Below, piece after piece: positions 10,369 through 19,173 of a stretch of DNA of 64,000 bases. The DNA is taken from the NCBI RefSeq assembly GCF_001050345.1, contig NZ_LFMW01000013.1, positions 62,001 to 126,000 on the forward strand, read 5' to 3'. Each line of letters begins with the position of its first letter. Within the stretch, counting starts at the first letter, position 1. The notes beneath the pieces were generated by a model. That model was not told the origin of the DNA. It worked only from the letters and a program-made list of their open reading frames with translations, and made no database searches. The translations under genes and the position numbers were made by a program. Origin of the DNA: Pseudomonas fildesensis (lineage in GTDB: Bacteria; Pseudomonadota; Gammaproteobacteria; Pseudomonadales; Pseudomonadaceae).

Positions 10369-12486
10369 TCAACGCCAACTCCACGACACGCCGGTGTAGA
10401 TGCCACGCCCATCGGCGGGCGTGGAGCGGGCGACGTCCAGGCCCTTGTCGTCGTAACCCGGCGTGACAGTGTTGGCATAGCGACGGTTGGTGAGGTTGCG
10501 CAGGTCGACCCAGGCTTGCCAGTCCTGCTTGGGCGCGTCGTAGCCGAAGGTAGCGCCGAGTAGGGTATAGGCGGCGGCATAGTAGGAATTGGCATAGTCC
10601 ACCGCCACGCGTGAAGAATGCTCGGTGTTGAGGCTGGTGTAGAAACCGGTCGGGTGGCTGTAGCGCAGTTGCGCCTGGTAGTAGTGCTTGGGGATACCCG
10701 GCAAGGTGTTGTCGCCGAAACGATCATCGTCGCGGTAGTGGAAATCACTGAAAGTGTAGGCCTGGCGCAGGGCCAGCTTACCGGTGCGGCCGCCGTCCCA
10801 GAGTGGGCTGAGCAGGCTCAGTTCCACGCCTTGATGCACGGTGGGGCTCGCGTTTGATTCGGCGACGATTGCATTGCTGGACGACGTTTGGGCCAGGGTT
10901 TCGACGGTGAGCAACTCGTGACGCACTTCGGAGCGGTACAGCGCCAGGTCCCACTGGCCGAACCATTCCTCGCCACGGCCGCCGATTTCCAGGGTGGTGG
11001 CGGTCTGGTTTTTCAGGCTCACGCCTTCACGCTGTAGACCGGTGGCCGGGCCGCTGCCGGTTGGGAAATATTTGTTGGAACCCCAGATCATCGACCACGC
11101 ATGTGGCGGCTCGACCGAGCGGCTCAGGTTGCCGTACACCTGCAACTGCGGGTTGAAGTCATAGCGCAGGCCAATGCGCGGCGCGTAGTCCCAGTCATGT
11201 TGACTGAGCGGCGCCTGGCCTTCGGGATAGGTGACCTGGGTTTCGCGGCGGGTGTAGATCGCGGCGAGGCCGGTCGTCAGCCACAGGTCCGGGACCAGTT
11301 CCAGGTCGTTGCCGATATGCAGCACAGTGTCGGAACCGAGGTAGGTGTAGTCGCGGGTCTTGGTGCCGGGCGCGTAGATGGCGGTGTTATTCGCAGGCGT
11401 ACGTACATATTCCGACGCGCCGTTGTTGGGCATCGCTTGTGTCGTACGCAAACCGAGGGTGGTTTTGCTGTCATGCCCGAACAACGTGTCCTGGCGGATG
11501 TAATTCAACGTGCCGCTGATATCGGTGTAAGCGACTTTCAGGCGGTTGGTGCCTTCGCGCAGGTCCATGGGGTAATCGTGATAGGCCAGGCCGACCTCGA
11601 CACGGGAGCTGTCATCCAACTGCAACGTGGTCTTGTTGGCGATCCACGTAGAGCCCGGCTGCAGGCGCTTGGAGTCTCGGGCGACGTTGACGCTGTTGGC
11701 GGCACGCGGATCGTGGCTGATCTGGTAACGCGTGAGTTTGCCCGGTGTGTCGTTGGTGGTTTCGCGGTACCGGAAGTAAAAGCGCGTTTCCAGTTCCGGG
11801 TTGAAGCGATAGCCGAAGTTGGCCGCAATGCCCTTGCCCGTGCCGGCGCTCTGGTGCTGGTAACCATCGGACTCCGAGTCGGTGAGGCTGATGTAATAGT
11901 CAGCATCCCCCAGCACCTGGCCCGAACTGATCTCGCGCTGGGCGTATCCACGACTGCCCGCTTCGTAGCGCACCTGCAACTTCGGCGCGTCGTAGCCGGT
12001 GTGCGTGACGTAGTTGACCGCGCCGCCCAGCGCCAGCGCGCCCTGATCAAACCCGTTGGCGCCGCGCAGCACTTCAACCCGGCTCTGCCACAACGGGTCC
12101 TTGAGTTCATAGGGCGTGCCGCCGGGGCCGGTGAGCGGCAGGCCGTCGAACATTTCATAAAGCCCCGACGCATGGGAGCCCGGGCTGCGGTTCAGGCCCG
12201 AGCCACGAATCGAGAGCTTCACCCCTTCGTTATTCGCCGCCTTGGCGTACACACCGGCCTGGTACTTGAACACATCCTCATTGGTGCTCACCCGCCCCTG
12301 CTGGACGCTGTTCATGTCAATGAAGTTGGTGCCACCGGGTACACTCTTGAGCTGCGCCTGGGCCACTTCGCCGGCGCTGGCTTCAGCCGTGGTGACTTCG
12401 ACCGGTGCCAATTGCAATGCTTCGGCTTGCACCCATGAACTGAGCGTCAGCGCGGCAAACAGGAACGGAGGGGGTCGCAGCAGCAT
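10369..12486 (-). CDS. TonB-dependent outer-membrane receptor
   Basis: A 705-residue receptor. The start is the ATG after AAGGA, giving the signal peptide MLLRPPPFLFAALTLSSWVQA. The plug domain covers about residues 35-155 (VSTNEDVFKYQAGVY, IRGSGLNRSPGSHASG, VEVLRGANGFDQGALALGGA). The 22-strand barrel follows and ends with the terminal aromatic-rich strand. It imports a siderophore or other iron complex using TonB energy. No N-terminal STN signalling domain is present, although a FecI/FecR pair lies directly downstream on the same strand. The substrate is unknown. Confidence 0.9.
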   Translation of the reverse strand: MLLRPPPFLFAALTLSSWVQAEALQLAPVEVTTAEASAGEVAQAQLKSVPGGTNFIDMNSVQQGRVSTNEDVFKYQAGVYAKAANNEGVKLSIRGSGLNRSPGSHASGLYEMFDGLPLTGPGGTPYELKDPLWQSRVEVLRGANGFDQGALALGGAVNYVTHTGYDAPKLQVRYEAGSRGYAQREISSGQVLGDADYYISLTDSESDGYQHQSAGTGKGIAANFGYRFNPELETRFYFRYRETTNDTPGKLTRYQISHDPRAANSVNVARDSKRLQPGSTWIANKTTLQLDDSSRVEVGLAYHDYPMDLREGTNRLKVAYTDISGTLNYIRQDTLFGHDSKTTLGLRTTQAMPNNGASEYVRTPANNTAIYAPGTKTRDYTYLGSDTVLHIGNDLELVPDLWLTTGLAAIYTRRETQVTYPEGQAPLSQHDWDYAPRIGLRYDFNPQLQVYGNLSRSVEPPHAWSMIWGSNKYFPTGSGPATGLQREGVSLKNQTATTLEIGGRGEEWFGQWDLALYRSEVRHELLTVETLAQTSSSNAIVAESNASPTVHQGVELSLLSPLWDGGRTGKLALRQAYTFSDFHYRDDDRFGDNTLPGIPKHYYQAQLRYSHPTGFYTSLNTEHSSRVAVDYANSYYAAAYTLLGATFGYDAPKQDWQAWVDLRNLTNRRYANTVTPGYDDKGLDVARSTPADGRGIYTGVSWSWR

Positions 12487-12733
12487 GGGCAGGTCCTTGA
12501 AATTCGGGAGCGTGAAAGGCCGAGCCCACCACGCGAACAGGGATGGGAAGACAGGCATGTCCGCCAGGTCACGCTTTATTAACGGACCAGACCCTTCCCA
12601 CAACAGTGTCGGACCGGTTTTATCTTTTAAGTCCAAAATCGAATTAACACATGCAAACTCAGTATTTATAGAAATAACCGACACGCATTACTGTGGAGCC
12701 ACTGAGTCACCCACGCACCACGAGACCGTCCCC

Positions 12734-12892
12734 ATGCAAACATCCGCCACCGTCATCGACTTCACCCTCCACCGCAAACGCCGCCAGGCGCGGGCAGCGG
12801 CCGAGTTGATGTGGGCGATGTACGCCGCGCGTGCCGGGTTGTCGGTGTTTACCACGCACGCCTCGACGTCCAGCGAAACTCGCCGGGCGTAA
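12734..12892 (+). CDS. Small hypothetical protein (52 aa)
   Basis: A 52-residue frame starting MQTSATVIDFTLHRKRR with the segment AAAELMWAMYAARAGLS. The layout (VIDF, a basic patch, then an amphipathic WAMYAARAG helix) recalls small conserved proteins often met in Pseudomonas genomes, though I cannot name a family. No clear ribosome-binding site is visible. It is five bases from a second small gene on the same strand, suggesting a tiny operon divergent from the receptor gene. Confidence 0.5.
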   Translation: MQTSATVIDFTLHRKRRQARAAAELMWAMYAARAGLSVFTTHASTSSETRRA

Positions 12893-12897
12893 AGCCG

Positions 12898-13056
12898 ATG
12901 AATTTTTTGCATGTGATTCCCGAACCACCTGAACCCCTGCCCAAACCCGGTACCGACGGTGCGTTCGTTAGCCGGGCGATGTTTCCCTACGACACGGCGC
13001 GCCAGTCCGAGTTTTACGAGATCCGCTTGCGCACCCTCGGTGAAGAAGTCTCCTAA
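12898..13056 (+). CDS. Small hypothetical protein (52 aa)
   Basis: A 52-residue frame reading MNFLHVIPEPPEPLPKPG and ending RQSEFYEIRLRTLGEEVS. It begins just after the previous small gene and could be translated by coupling. It has no membrane segment or signal peptide. The Pro-rich N-terminus and the conserved-looking FYEIRLRTLG end suggest a real protein, but function is unknown. Confidence 0.5.
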   Translation: MNFLHVIPEPPEPLPKPGTDGAFVSRAMFPYDTARQSEFYEIRLRTLGEEVS

Positions 13057-13376
13057 GGACACGGCCCGGGCATCCAGGAAAACCAGGCGACTGACCGTAA
13101 TGCCAGTCAGTTAAGGGGGCGCACTGTACTTGTGGCGAGGGAGATGCCAGATAACGGCGCAAGACGGTGGCAGAGCGGCAGAACTGGATGTTCGGGGACA
13201 CGCTTAGGCGATCAAAACAGCTACGCACGCTGCAATGACAACCAGATAGACGTTATCGCGTCGACGCTATCCATTGATGAGTCGAAAGCGCTGCAATGGA
13301 TATTCGATTGAGGAATTGGCACCATTCTTAAGGAAATAAACGATCTAACCACCCTTGAAATAGCGCCGCCTTTTCC
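13057..13376. other. Intergenic stretch without recognised gene
   Basis: About 320 bases between the small operon and the next minus-strand gene. I see no credible coding frame, RNA gene or clear palindrome. Only a lone TTGTGGCGAGGGAGATGCC near 13130 resembles one REP arm without its partner. Confidence 0.4.
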
Positions 13377-13646
13377 TCAATCGGCAGCTCGCTCCAATGC
13401 CCGCAGCAGTTCATCCGCCTCTGAATCCGCGGGAAACCTGAAACCATACATTTCGTCAGTGGCCAGAATCTCGCTGAGGGACTCACGCAACTGAGCCTCT
13501 GTCGGCGAGTCGCGCAGCAATTTGTGCGCTGGCAATAACAGCTCGGCAGAGACACCCTGAATACTCGCAGCATGGATCACAGCAAACAGGATAAACCGCA
13601 GCCGAATTTCGCGATCAGTGGGCCAAACCGTTTTTCGCTTACCCAA
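13377..13646 (-). CDS. Hypothetical protein (89 aa)
   Basis: An 89-residue frame with a TTG start (MGKRKTVWPTDREIRLRF) preceded by GAGG at 7 nt. It is mostly predicted helical, with segments RFILFAVIHAASIQGVSAELL and ADELLRALERAAD. There is no signal peptide. No family is recognised. It stands alone between non-coding stretches at the left edge of the accessory region; the TTG start keeps confidence moderate. Confidence 0.5.
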   Translation of the reverse strand: MGKRKTVWPTDREIRLRFILFAVIHAASIQGVSAELLLPAHKLLRDSPTEAQLRESLSEILATDEMYGFRFPADSEADELLRALERAAD

Positions 13647-13935
13647 GGGAGGGCCTCATAGCTAGGAAAAATCCGAGGCTATTGCCGACCGGGGGTCGTT
13701 TCAAGCGGCGAAACGCAAGATAGGCCATTTCCTACAGATGAAACGGAAACAGCGCACTGCCCTGCCTATTCAGGCAGCGCGCCCTCGAGTCGCCTGCCAG
13801 CCAATCAGCGAACCGCCAGTCACCCACACCGCGCCTTGCCAGAATTGCGCTGTGAGGTGAGCACCCCGCCACACCGCCCCACGATCAGCTAAAACCAGGA
13901 AGTGGTACGCACTCGCGGCCGCCCCAGCAACACAA

Positions 13936-14685
13936 TCACTGCACCGGCAGGAAATTCATCAACAACAGGCTTTGCGCGTAATTAAGACCAATGCGTCGGT
14001 AGCGCTCATCGAGCAACTGGGTCAGCAGATCGAGCCGCGCGACGATCTTGCCGAACTCGACGGCGAAACTCAGGTTGCTGCCCTCCTCCGATATCTCGTT
14101 GGAAAACAACAGCAGCACCCCATTGGCATCCTGGCGCTGGCTGAGCAGCCAGGTGGCCTTCTCGATGTTACGCGCAGCATTGCTGACAAACTGAGGGTTG
14201 ATCGAGTCGGAGATATAAAACTGGGTGCGCCCACCGTGGGCGGTCACCAGCATGCTGCCGATCGCGTAGATAAAGGCTCCCACACGGTCGCCGCGAAACT
14301 CCGGGCTCAAGGAGTAACTGAGTGCCACCAAATCACGCCGGTCGCCCAGGGCGGGCAAGGGTTGACGATTTTCGATCGCCAGACGAATTTCCCGCGCAGC
14401 GCTCACCGCGTCCAGGTATCCCGACTGACGCCACTGGTTGGGGTTGCGCAGGTAGAGCTTGTTCATCAGCAAATACAGGCTTTGCAGGTTGTCGCGCATG
14501 CCCAGGGTCGCCATGCGATCGACGCTGGTCTGAAAGAACTCATCCGGTTTGCCGTTGCTGAACTGCCGGGCGATATCGCGTCCTTGTTGTTGGCTGCAAG
14601 CGGTGGCGCAGAGCATCAAAACGGCCGCCAGCAGCAGCGGCTGGCGTATCCGTCGAGTGGCAAAAAGAACGAGTTTGCGATCCAT
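13936..14685 (-). CDS. Predicted lipoprotein (249 aa)
   Basis: The start chosen, MDRKLVLFATRRIRQPLLL, gives a lipoprotein signal with lipobox LCATAC, lipidation at the Cys near residue 30. The mature part is helical (DRMATLGMRDNLQSLYLLMNKLYLRNP, ERYRRIGLNYAQSLLLMNFLPV) with no enzyme motif. It resembles envelope lipoproteins of unknown function found in pseudomonads. It is monocistronic, with a non-coding gap on each side. Confidence 0.75.
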   Translation of the reverse strand: MDRKLVLFATRRIRQPLLLAAVLMLCATACSQQQGRDIARQFSNGKPDEFFQTSVDRMATLGMRDNLQSLYLLMNKLYLRNPNQWRQSGYLDAVSAAREIRLAIENRQPLPALGDRRDLVALSYSLSPEFRGDRVGAFIYAIGSMLVTAHGGRTQFYISDSINPQFVSNAARNIEKATWLLSQRQDANGVLLLFSNEISEEGSNLSFAVEFGKIVARLDLLTQLLDERYRRIGLNYAQSLLLMNFLPVQ

Positions 14686-14873
14686 CGGCACCTTGTCTGG
14701 TTTTTCTGTCCACACGGGAAATGAGTGGGGTCAGGACAGACATAGATCGAGAGAATGAAAAAAAGTGCGATGAGCAAGCCCATTCTTACATTTCAACGGG
14801 CGGTGGTTTTCGTCTCCTTGACCCACTGAATCGCGTCGGCGACCGCTTCAGTCGCGCTCTGAAAGGTGACGTC

Positions 14874-15068
14874 TTAACGCTTTTCGTGAGCGTCAGTCGG
14901 CCAGGCATTGAAAAAAATGATGACCCCGGGAATCATGACGTAGACCCATTGAGAGCTTGGGTACACAATCAGACCGACGACCCACACCATAAGTAAGGCG
15001 CCGCCTGTACGACGACGGCGCTTAGGCGTGAACCACTCCAGGAACGCTTCAAGCTTTTTACTGGCCAT
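14874..15068 (-). CDS. Small two-helix membrane protein, paralogue of the one at 27260
   Basis: A 64-residue protein starting MASKKLEAFLEWFTPKRRRR, then two hydrophobic helices (GALLMVWVVGLIVYP and YVMIPGVIIFF), ending in a hydrophilic tail with KR. AAGGAG lies 7-8 nt before the ATG. A second gene of exactly the same length, with the same N-terminal KKLEAF.WFTP motif and KR end, lies at 27260-27454. The non-coding bases around both starts are also nearly identical. Function unknown. Confidence 0.75.
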   Translation of the reverse strand: MASKKLEAFLEWFTPKRRRRTGGALLMVWVVGLIVYPSSQWVYVMIPGVIIFFNAWPTDAHEKR

Positions 15069-15271
15069 TACCAATCTCCTTGTTTGATAAGCGGTGAAGC
15101 ATAGGAAACAGGGGTCAGCCCCTGAGGACGCCTAACTGCACGCGGCACACCTTGTTACAACCATTGGCATCCCGGCGAAGCCCGCGCAGAACTTCGAGCT
15201 TTCGTTCCAATCCTAATGCTAAGCGCACTTCAACCGTGATCCGCTGTAGACAACCCATAGAGGTTTAAAAA

Positions 15272-15697
15272 ATGAAAATATCACTGCCTGCCCTGGCTTT
15301 GGGTGTCCTGATTTCGCAAGGAGCGATGGCCGCCGGAGATGGCACAGCCGCTCTTGGCGGTGGCGTTGGTGGTGCACTGGGCAACATCGTGGGCCAACAG
15401 CTGGGGGGATCAACTGGCGCAGCGGTAGGCGCAGGCTTGGGTGGCGCCGCAGGTGGCGCAGTTGGCGCTCAAAGAGGCAATAGAGCAGAAGCCGCGATAG
15501 GTGGCGGGGTTGGTTCTGCTGGCGGCTCGCTCATAGGCAATCGCCTTGGTGGCACAACCGGTTCGACTATCGGCGCAGGGCTCGGTGGTGCCGCTGGTGG
15601 TGCGCTAGGCAATAACCTAGCGGATGACGAAAGCGGTCATCGGTCAGACGGCAAGAAGCATAAAGGCAACAACAAGCACAAGAACAAGCGCCATTGA
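15272..15697 (+). CDS. Glycine-zipper secreted protein
   Basis: A 141-residue protein with signal peptide MKISLPALALGVLISQGAMA and then repeated glycine-zipper segments (GGGVGGALGNIVGQQLGG, GAGLGGAAGGAVG, GAGLGGAAGGALGNNLA). A very basic tail rich in Lys, His and Asn ends the protein. Gly-zipper proteins of this sort insert in or span the outer membrane or periplasm; the exact job is unknown. AGAGG precedes the ATG. Confidence 0.8.
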   Translation: MKISLPALALGVLISQGAMAAGDGTAALGGGVGGALGNIVGQQLGGSTGAAVGAGLGGAAGGAVGAQRGNRAEAAIGGGVGSAGGSLIGNRLGGTTGSTIGAGLGGAAGGALGNNLADDESGHRSDGKKHKGNNKHKNKRH

Positions 15698-15837
15698 TGA
15701 GTTGATGCCATTGAAATCGAAAACCCGCTAATGTGCGCAATGCTGTTCACTTAAGCGCAGCAGCCTTGCGATTAACCGAATACCTGCTTTTTGACATCTT
15801 CACCGCCCTGGGCCTTGCTGGCCTGGGGCGTTTTGTT

Positions 15838-16134
15838 ATGAAGAGTACTGTGATCGACAGCCCCCTCACATCAGATAGCGCAGTGTCGATGCTGGCACCA
15901 TTCTATCTAGCAGAACTGGATCATGGAAATGGCTATATATGGCGCTCGTACAGCGGCGTCAGCATCAACGGTGTCCCAGGTTCTTTTGCACTTTGTTTTT
16001 ATGCAGGTCGCTTGACGGAGGCCCATGTAGGCTTATCTATATCGAACGAGGCGACCAATAATGTGTGGCCTTCGCATGAGTCAGTTGAGCGGGACGTCGG
16101 CGTTCTCCGACGCTCGTTGATGCAACTGCGGTGA
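15838..16134 (+). CDS. Hypothetical protein (98 aa)
   Basis: The frame from MKSTVIDSPLTSDSAVSML to HESVERDVGVLRRSLMQLR gives 98 residues, soluble, alpha/beta in character, with a GGGG-like ribosome site. A GTG start at 15733 would add 35 residues but lacks a good site. The look of the chain (IWRSYSGVSINGVPGSFALCFYAGRL) resembles small immunity-like or envelope-stress proteins, which is only a guess. A weak hairpin (CCCAGC...GCTGGG) follows at about 16140. Confidence 0.55.
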   Translation: MKSTVIDSPLTSDSAVSMLAPFYLAELDHGNGYIWRSYSGVSINGVPGSFALCFYAGRLTEAHVGLSISNEATNNVWPSHESVERDVGVLRRSLMQLR

Positions 16135-16172
16135 GCTGACCCAGCGTTTGATTGCTGGGCCAGAGGGCTAAG

Positions 16173-16529
16173 TTAAAGCAATACAGTGGAAAGCATTCCC
16201 AAGGCTCCCAAGACGAACCCAATGAGTGCGCCTCGTCCTGGTGCTTCATGAAACAGAGACCAGACCACTACGGGCTCAAGAAGCAACAAAGAAGTGACTG
16301 AGACCACGGTGACGATCCAGATATCACCAACAGCAACGTACCCCAGCCAATAGGCGCCCAGAAGACAAAGTCCTGCAAAACACATAAGCACAACGGGAAG
16401 TATGAAACCTTCCCATGAGCCGTTCCCTGTTTGGGCAAGCTTGGCGGTTACCACCTCACTGTAGATTGCACAAAACTCACCGATCACCATCAACCCTAGA
16501 GCAGAAACTCCGAGTAGTTCTTTGGACAT
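16173..16529 (-). CDS. Small four-helix membrane protein (DMT/SMR-like)
   Basis: A 118-residue protein with four hydrophobic helices. The third-to-fourth helix segment (TSLLLLEPVVVWSLFHEAPGRGALIGFVLGALGM) resembles the end of EamA/SMR drug-metabolite transporters, in which small four-helix units dimerise. GAAGGAG precedes the ATG. Substrate unknown; it could be half of a duplicated EamA protein. Confidence 0.65.
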   Translation of the reverse strand: MSKELLGVSALGLMVIGEFCAIYSEVVTAKLAQTGNGSWEGFILPVVLMCFAGLCLLGAYWLGYVAVGDIWIVTVVSVTSLLLLEPVVVWSLFHEAPGRGALIGFVLGALGMLSTVLL

Positions 16530-16836
16530 ATCAAAAACTCCTTCGTATTCAGAGCAATATTTTTCAGCTCCCAGCTAGCGATGCCGCTGCCCAAAAGCTT
16601 GTTGCAGTGATACGAAGCAGCCTTGAACAGGCCTGAATTACCGAAGTGCTTTTCCATGCTCATGTCCTTCAAAGGGTGTGAGTCTCAGCACCAAACAAGG
16701 TGCTCGCTCCGATCATACGTTCCGTTAACCATTCTGAACAACCAGCGCCAACGACAGCCTGTCGTTAGCCGCCAAATTCCCTCGTACTCCCAGCACCGGA
16801 CCGTATCCTTGCAGGCGAGAAACAGTGAGCGAAGTA
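16530..16836. other. Mostly non-coding stretch
   Basis: No gene I can support. A 53-codon minus-strand frame starts at 16657 (MEKHFGNSGLFKAASY) behind a GAAGG but runs into the membrane protein gene in another phase, so it is probably chance or a remnant. The base composition is lower in GC than in the core blocks. Confidence 0.35.
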
Positions 16837-17001
16837 ATGCGTTGGAAGTTGAAGGGTTTCATCCCAGGGGTCGAAAGCGAGAGCAAGGCTGTGTTCCAAC
16901 CGGTAGTGGTTCTCGCTGAAGACTACGACAACGCCACTCGCCTCTTCCTGCATGCTGCTAAACGCTGCGTTGCTGCCGAACGCCGAGAGAATGAACTGTG
17001 A
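16837..17001 (+). CDS. Small hypothetical protein (54 aa)
   Basis: A short frame starting MRWKLKGFIPGVESESKAVF and continuing QPVVVLAEDYDNATRLFLHA to a TGA. A GTG four codons upstream (VSEVMRW) is an alternative start. The chain looks like a folded domain: a beta strand, PVVVLAEDYDNA, then an amphipathic helix with a Cys. It is too well formed for a random frame, but there is no strong ribosome site and I recognise no family. Confidence 0.5.
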   Translation: MRWKLKGFIPGVESESKAVFQPVVVLAEDYDNATRLFLHAAKRCVAAERRENEL

Positions 17002-17178
17002 TCGCAGCGGATGAGCGGGTGGGCACCGCTACGTCGCTGATCCAGCGGAGCAAACCAACACCAGCGGCAAAACCCATTGTGTGCATGACGGCATATGCCA
17101 CGTCTGTGATGAGACTTGCGCAGAGGCCCAGGCGCGGACTGGTTCGATCAAGCGACCCGCACAGCCCTATGGCGAGCC

Positions 17179-17319
17179 CTAGTCCGACATAATCTCAACG
17201 TCTTCCGGAAAGATGAGCGCTCCATACCAACCGTGCCCGGCCGTAAGAGCAGATATCGGAGCAAGTAACAGTGCCGCCAATAACAAGGCTCTCTTCAATC
17301 CGCCGAGTCTGCTGACCAT
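17179..17319 (-). CDS. Possible small secreted protein (46 aa)
   Basis: A 46-codon frame: MVSRLGGLKRALLLAALLLA, then PISALTAGHGWYGALIFPED, ending at TAG. The first 27 residues form a credible signal peptide with an ALTA-G cleavage site. AAGGG lies close before the ATG. In another phase the stop is followed by a long hydrophobic frame, so it may be the front of a longer frameshifted membrane protein. Confidence 0.35.
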   Translation of the reverse strand: MVSRLGGLKRALLLAALLLAPISALTAGHGWYGALIFPEDVEIMSD

Positions 17320-17735
17320 TACCCTTGAGGACTTCCAAAACGCATTGGAGCAGTTCACTCATCTGTCTAAGTCAAAGCCAGACAACCATTGAGATGCCCC
17401 CTCAAACCTCCGATAACCTAGCTTACGTTGCATCCTTTTTTATCGCTGTTAGGCCCGTCGATTGCTTTTCACTAGGAGATCACGAAACCCCGACTATCAC
17501 TGCAGCACCCGAAGAGTGATATGGGGACGCCGCCTTGAAAGACGCAGAAACTCGCGCAGACTCGAGCACCCAGAGGCGATCCGCTAAAGGAACTGAACAA
17601 CGTCTTCAGCGGATCAACTACATTGTGCAGTTGTTATGGCAAAGGCGAGCCTGCCTGCATGAGCTAATGGCGCGACATGAAAGAAAAGAAGTATGTGTTG
17701 GTGCCTGTCAGTCGTGGAAAATAAGGAAACTCTTA
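17320..17735. other. Stretch without recognised gene
   Basis: About 415 bases with no supported gene. The frame that leads into the following lipoprotein gene is open from 17535, but its upstream part has no ribosome site or protein-like composition. No strong hairpins or repeats were seen. Confidence 0.35.
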
Positions 17736-18050
17736 ATGTGGCTCAAACCTGTTGCACTTGCATTCATGCTGCTACCGCTCGTCACGGCCTGTTTTGCCAA
17801 GCCGTTTCAGCCACCCACGGATGAAGTGGAACTCTGGAAGAAGCCTGGTGAGGACGAGCGGCAGGTGCTCTCCTCGATGTTGGCGTGCGGTTCAACGAAT
17901 CGCTACGGCATTGACCCCAAGGCCACGCTCGAGCAGAGAGCAGAACGCTTCGAGTGTATGAAGCGCGCAGGCTACACCCGCAGTGACGGCTTCGATCTCT
18001 GTGCACTGGACACTAGGCATGAGCTGAACGCATGTGCGTCGGCACGTTGA
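17736..18050 (+). CDS. Small lipoprotein (104 aa)
   Basis: The start at MWLKPVALAFMLLPLVTAC is chosen for its AAGGA site and the lipobox LVTAC. The mature part has ELWKKPGEDERQVLSSMLACG and RAERFECMKRAGY, with a Cys pair in the second half. The W.K.G...V...L.CG pattern is seen in small lipoproteins of unknown role in Gram-negatives, sometimes encoded on mobile DNA. It is monocistronic. Confidence 0.65.
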   Translation: MWLKPVALAFMLLPLVTACFAKPFQPPTDEVELWKKPGEDERQVLSSMLACGSTNRYGIDPKATLEQRAERFECMKRAGYTRSDGFDLCALDTRHELNACASAR

Positions 18051-18342
18051 GGCGACAACACATCGCCCGCCAACGAGGGATCGGCATTGGATCCCTGATG
18101 CGATAGAGATCACCTCGCCCGCTTTCAAGGCATGTTGGACATACATCCTCCAGCCGTCACCTGGGCGGTATCAGGTATGCCGGGTCTCAAAACTGGTGGT
18201 TGGTCTAAGCGATGTCCGTTCTTAATGAAATCTGACTTCCGCACCGACGATGCCGCTGATGCAGCCCATAAATTGGTGTTGAAAAAGATTTATTGCATGT
18301 GGAAGGTTTTTTATTTGCCGTTGCTCGCTAACAAATCCTGAA

Positions 18343-19086
18343 CTACTTGATCTCCACCGTGTAATGAAATCTGTCGGCAGGTATATACGACAGTCTCCAT
18401 TCGACAGGTGCGCCAACATGATCGTGCATCGTTCTTTCGATCTGGATTGCCATCGTCCCCTGAGCGAGTTGGAAGAGTTTGGCATCCTGGTAGGTCAGTG
18501 GCTGTGCGGTGAGATCGTCGACCGCGCGGGCCACGAGTACATCGCATTCGGATTCGTACACGGGGTACAGCAAGACCGGAGAGTTAGATTCAAGATACGC
18601 AGACAACTTCTCAAATTTCGGTAACGGCAGCCAGATATGCTCCACCAGCACAATTTCCCCGCCGAAAGATCTGCATCGATGCATGTAGAGCGCGGTTTGC
18701 CCAGGCGCGAGCCGTAATTGCTGCGCAGCTTTTTCTGGAGGGGGCAGGATTTTTGTCGCGAGGATTTGGGCGGTGGGCAATTCGTTTCCTTTTGTCCCCC
18801 TGAATCGCACGAAGCGCAGCATCGAGGAACGTTCGAAAGAACGCGACACAAACGTTCCCAGCCCTCGGATACGCTCGACCAAACCGTCCTGCACTAACGC
18901 GTCAAGCACCTTCCGCATTGTGCTTACCGAAACTGAATACTCTGCGGCGAGTTTGTCTTCTGAAGGCAACGCTATGCCAGTCGCCCAAGTCCTCTGATTG
19001 ATTCTTTGCGCCAGGTCGTCGCGGATCTGCACGTAGCGGGGCAGGCGGCTATCCGGCTTTTGGCTAGAAGCGTGATCAGAAACCAT
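18343..19086 (-). CDS. GntR-family regulator with UTRA domain
   Basis: A 247-residue HutC-subfamily repressor. The winged helix (about 20-85) contains LPSEDKLAAEYSVSVSTMRK and ERIRGLGTFVSR. The UTRA ligand domain (about 105-245) ends in the typical PVEWRLSYIPADRFHYTVEI. The start MVSDHASS has AAGGATT upstream. It is divergent from the catabolic cassette, and a perfect palindrome overlaps the cassette's promoter. It is therefore the likely local repressor, released by a pathway substrate. Confidence 0.9.
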   Translation of the reverse strand: MVSDHASSQKPDSRLPRYVQIRDDLAQRINQRTWATGIALPSEDKLAAEYSVSVSTMRKVLDALVQDGLVERIRGLGTFVSRSFERSSMLRFVRFRGTKGNELPTAQILATKILPPPEKAAQQLRLAPGQTALYMHRCRSFGGEIVLVEHIWLPLPKFEKLSAYLESNSPVLLYPVYESECDVLVARAVDDLTAQPLTYQDAKLFQLAQGTMAIQIERTMHDHVGAPVEWRLSYIPADRFHYTVEIK

Positions 19087-19145
19087 TTCACTAATCCTTG
19101 AGTTTAAGCGTGGCGCGGTAAATAGGGAGAGCACATTACCAGACG

Positions 19146-19173
19146 TTGACAGGCCGCTCAATAAATCTATACT
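19146..19173 (+). promoter_or_regulatory. Sigma-70 promoter of the catabolic cassette
   Basis: TTGACA at 19146-19151 and TATACT at 19168-19173 are separated by 16 bases, a near-perfect sigma-70 promoter. Transcription would start near 19180, about 20 bases before the first gene's ATG. Confidence 0.75.

Noticed and set aside
14721..14996. 91-codon frame opposite the small membrane protein
   Set aside because: Antisense to the gene at 14874 in its second half and no protein-like features in the first.
16623..16919. 98-codon plus-strand frame
   Set aside because: Low-complexity Ser/Arg/Gln composition and no ribosome site; overlaps the better 54-codon gene in another phase.
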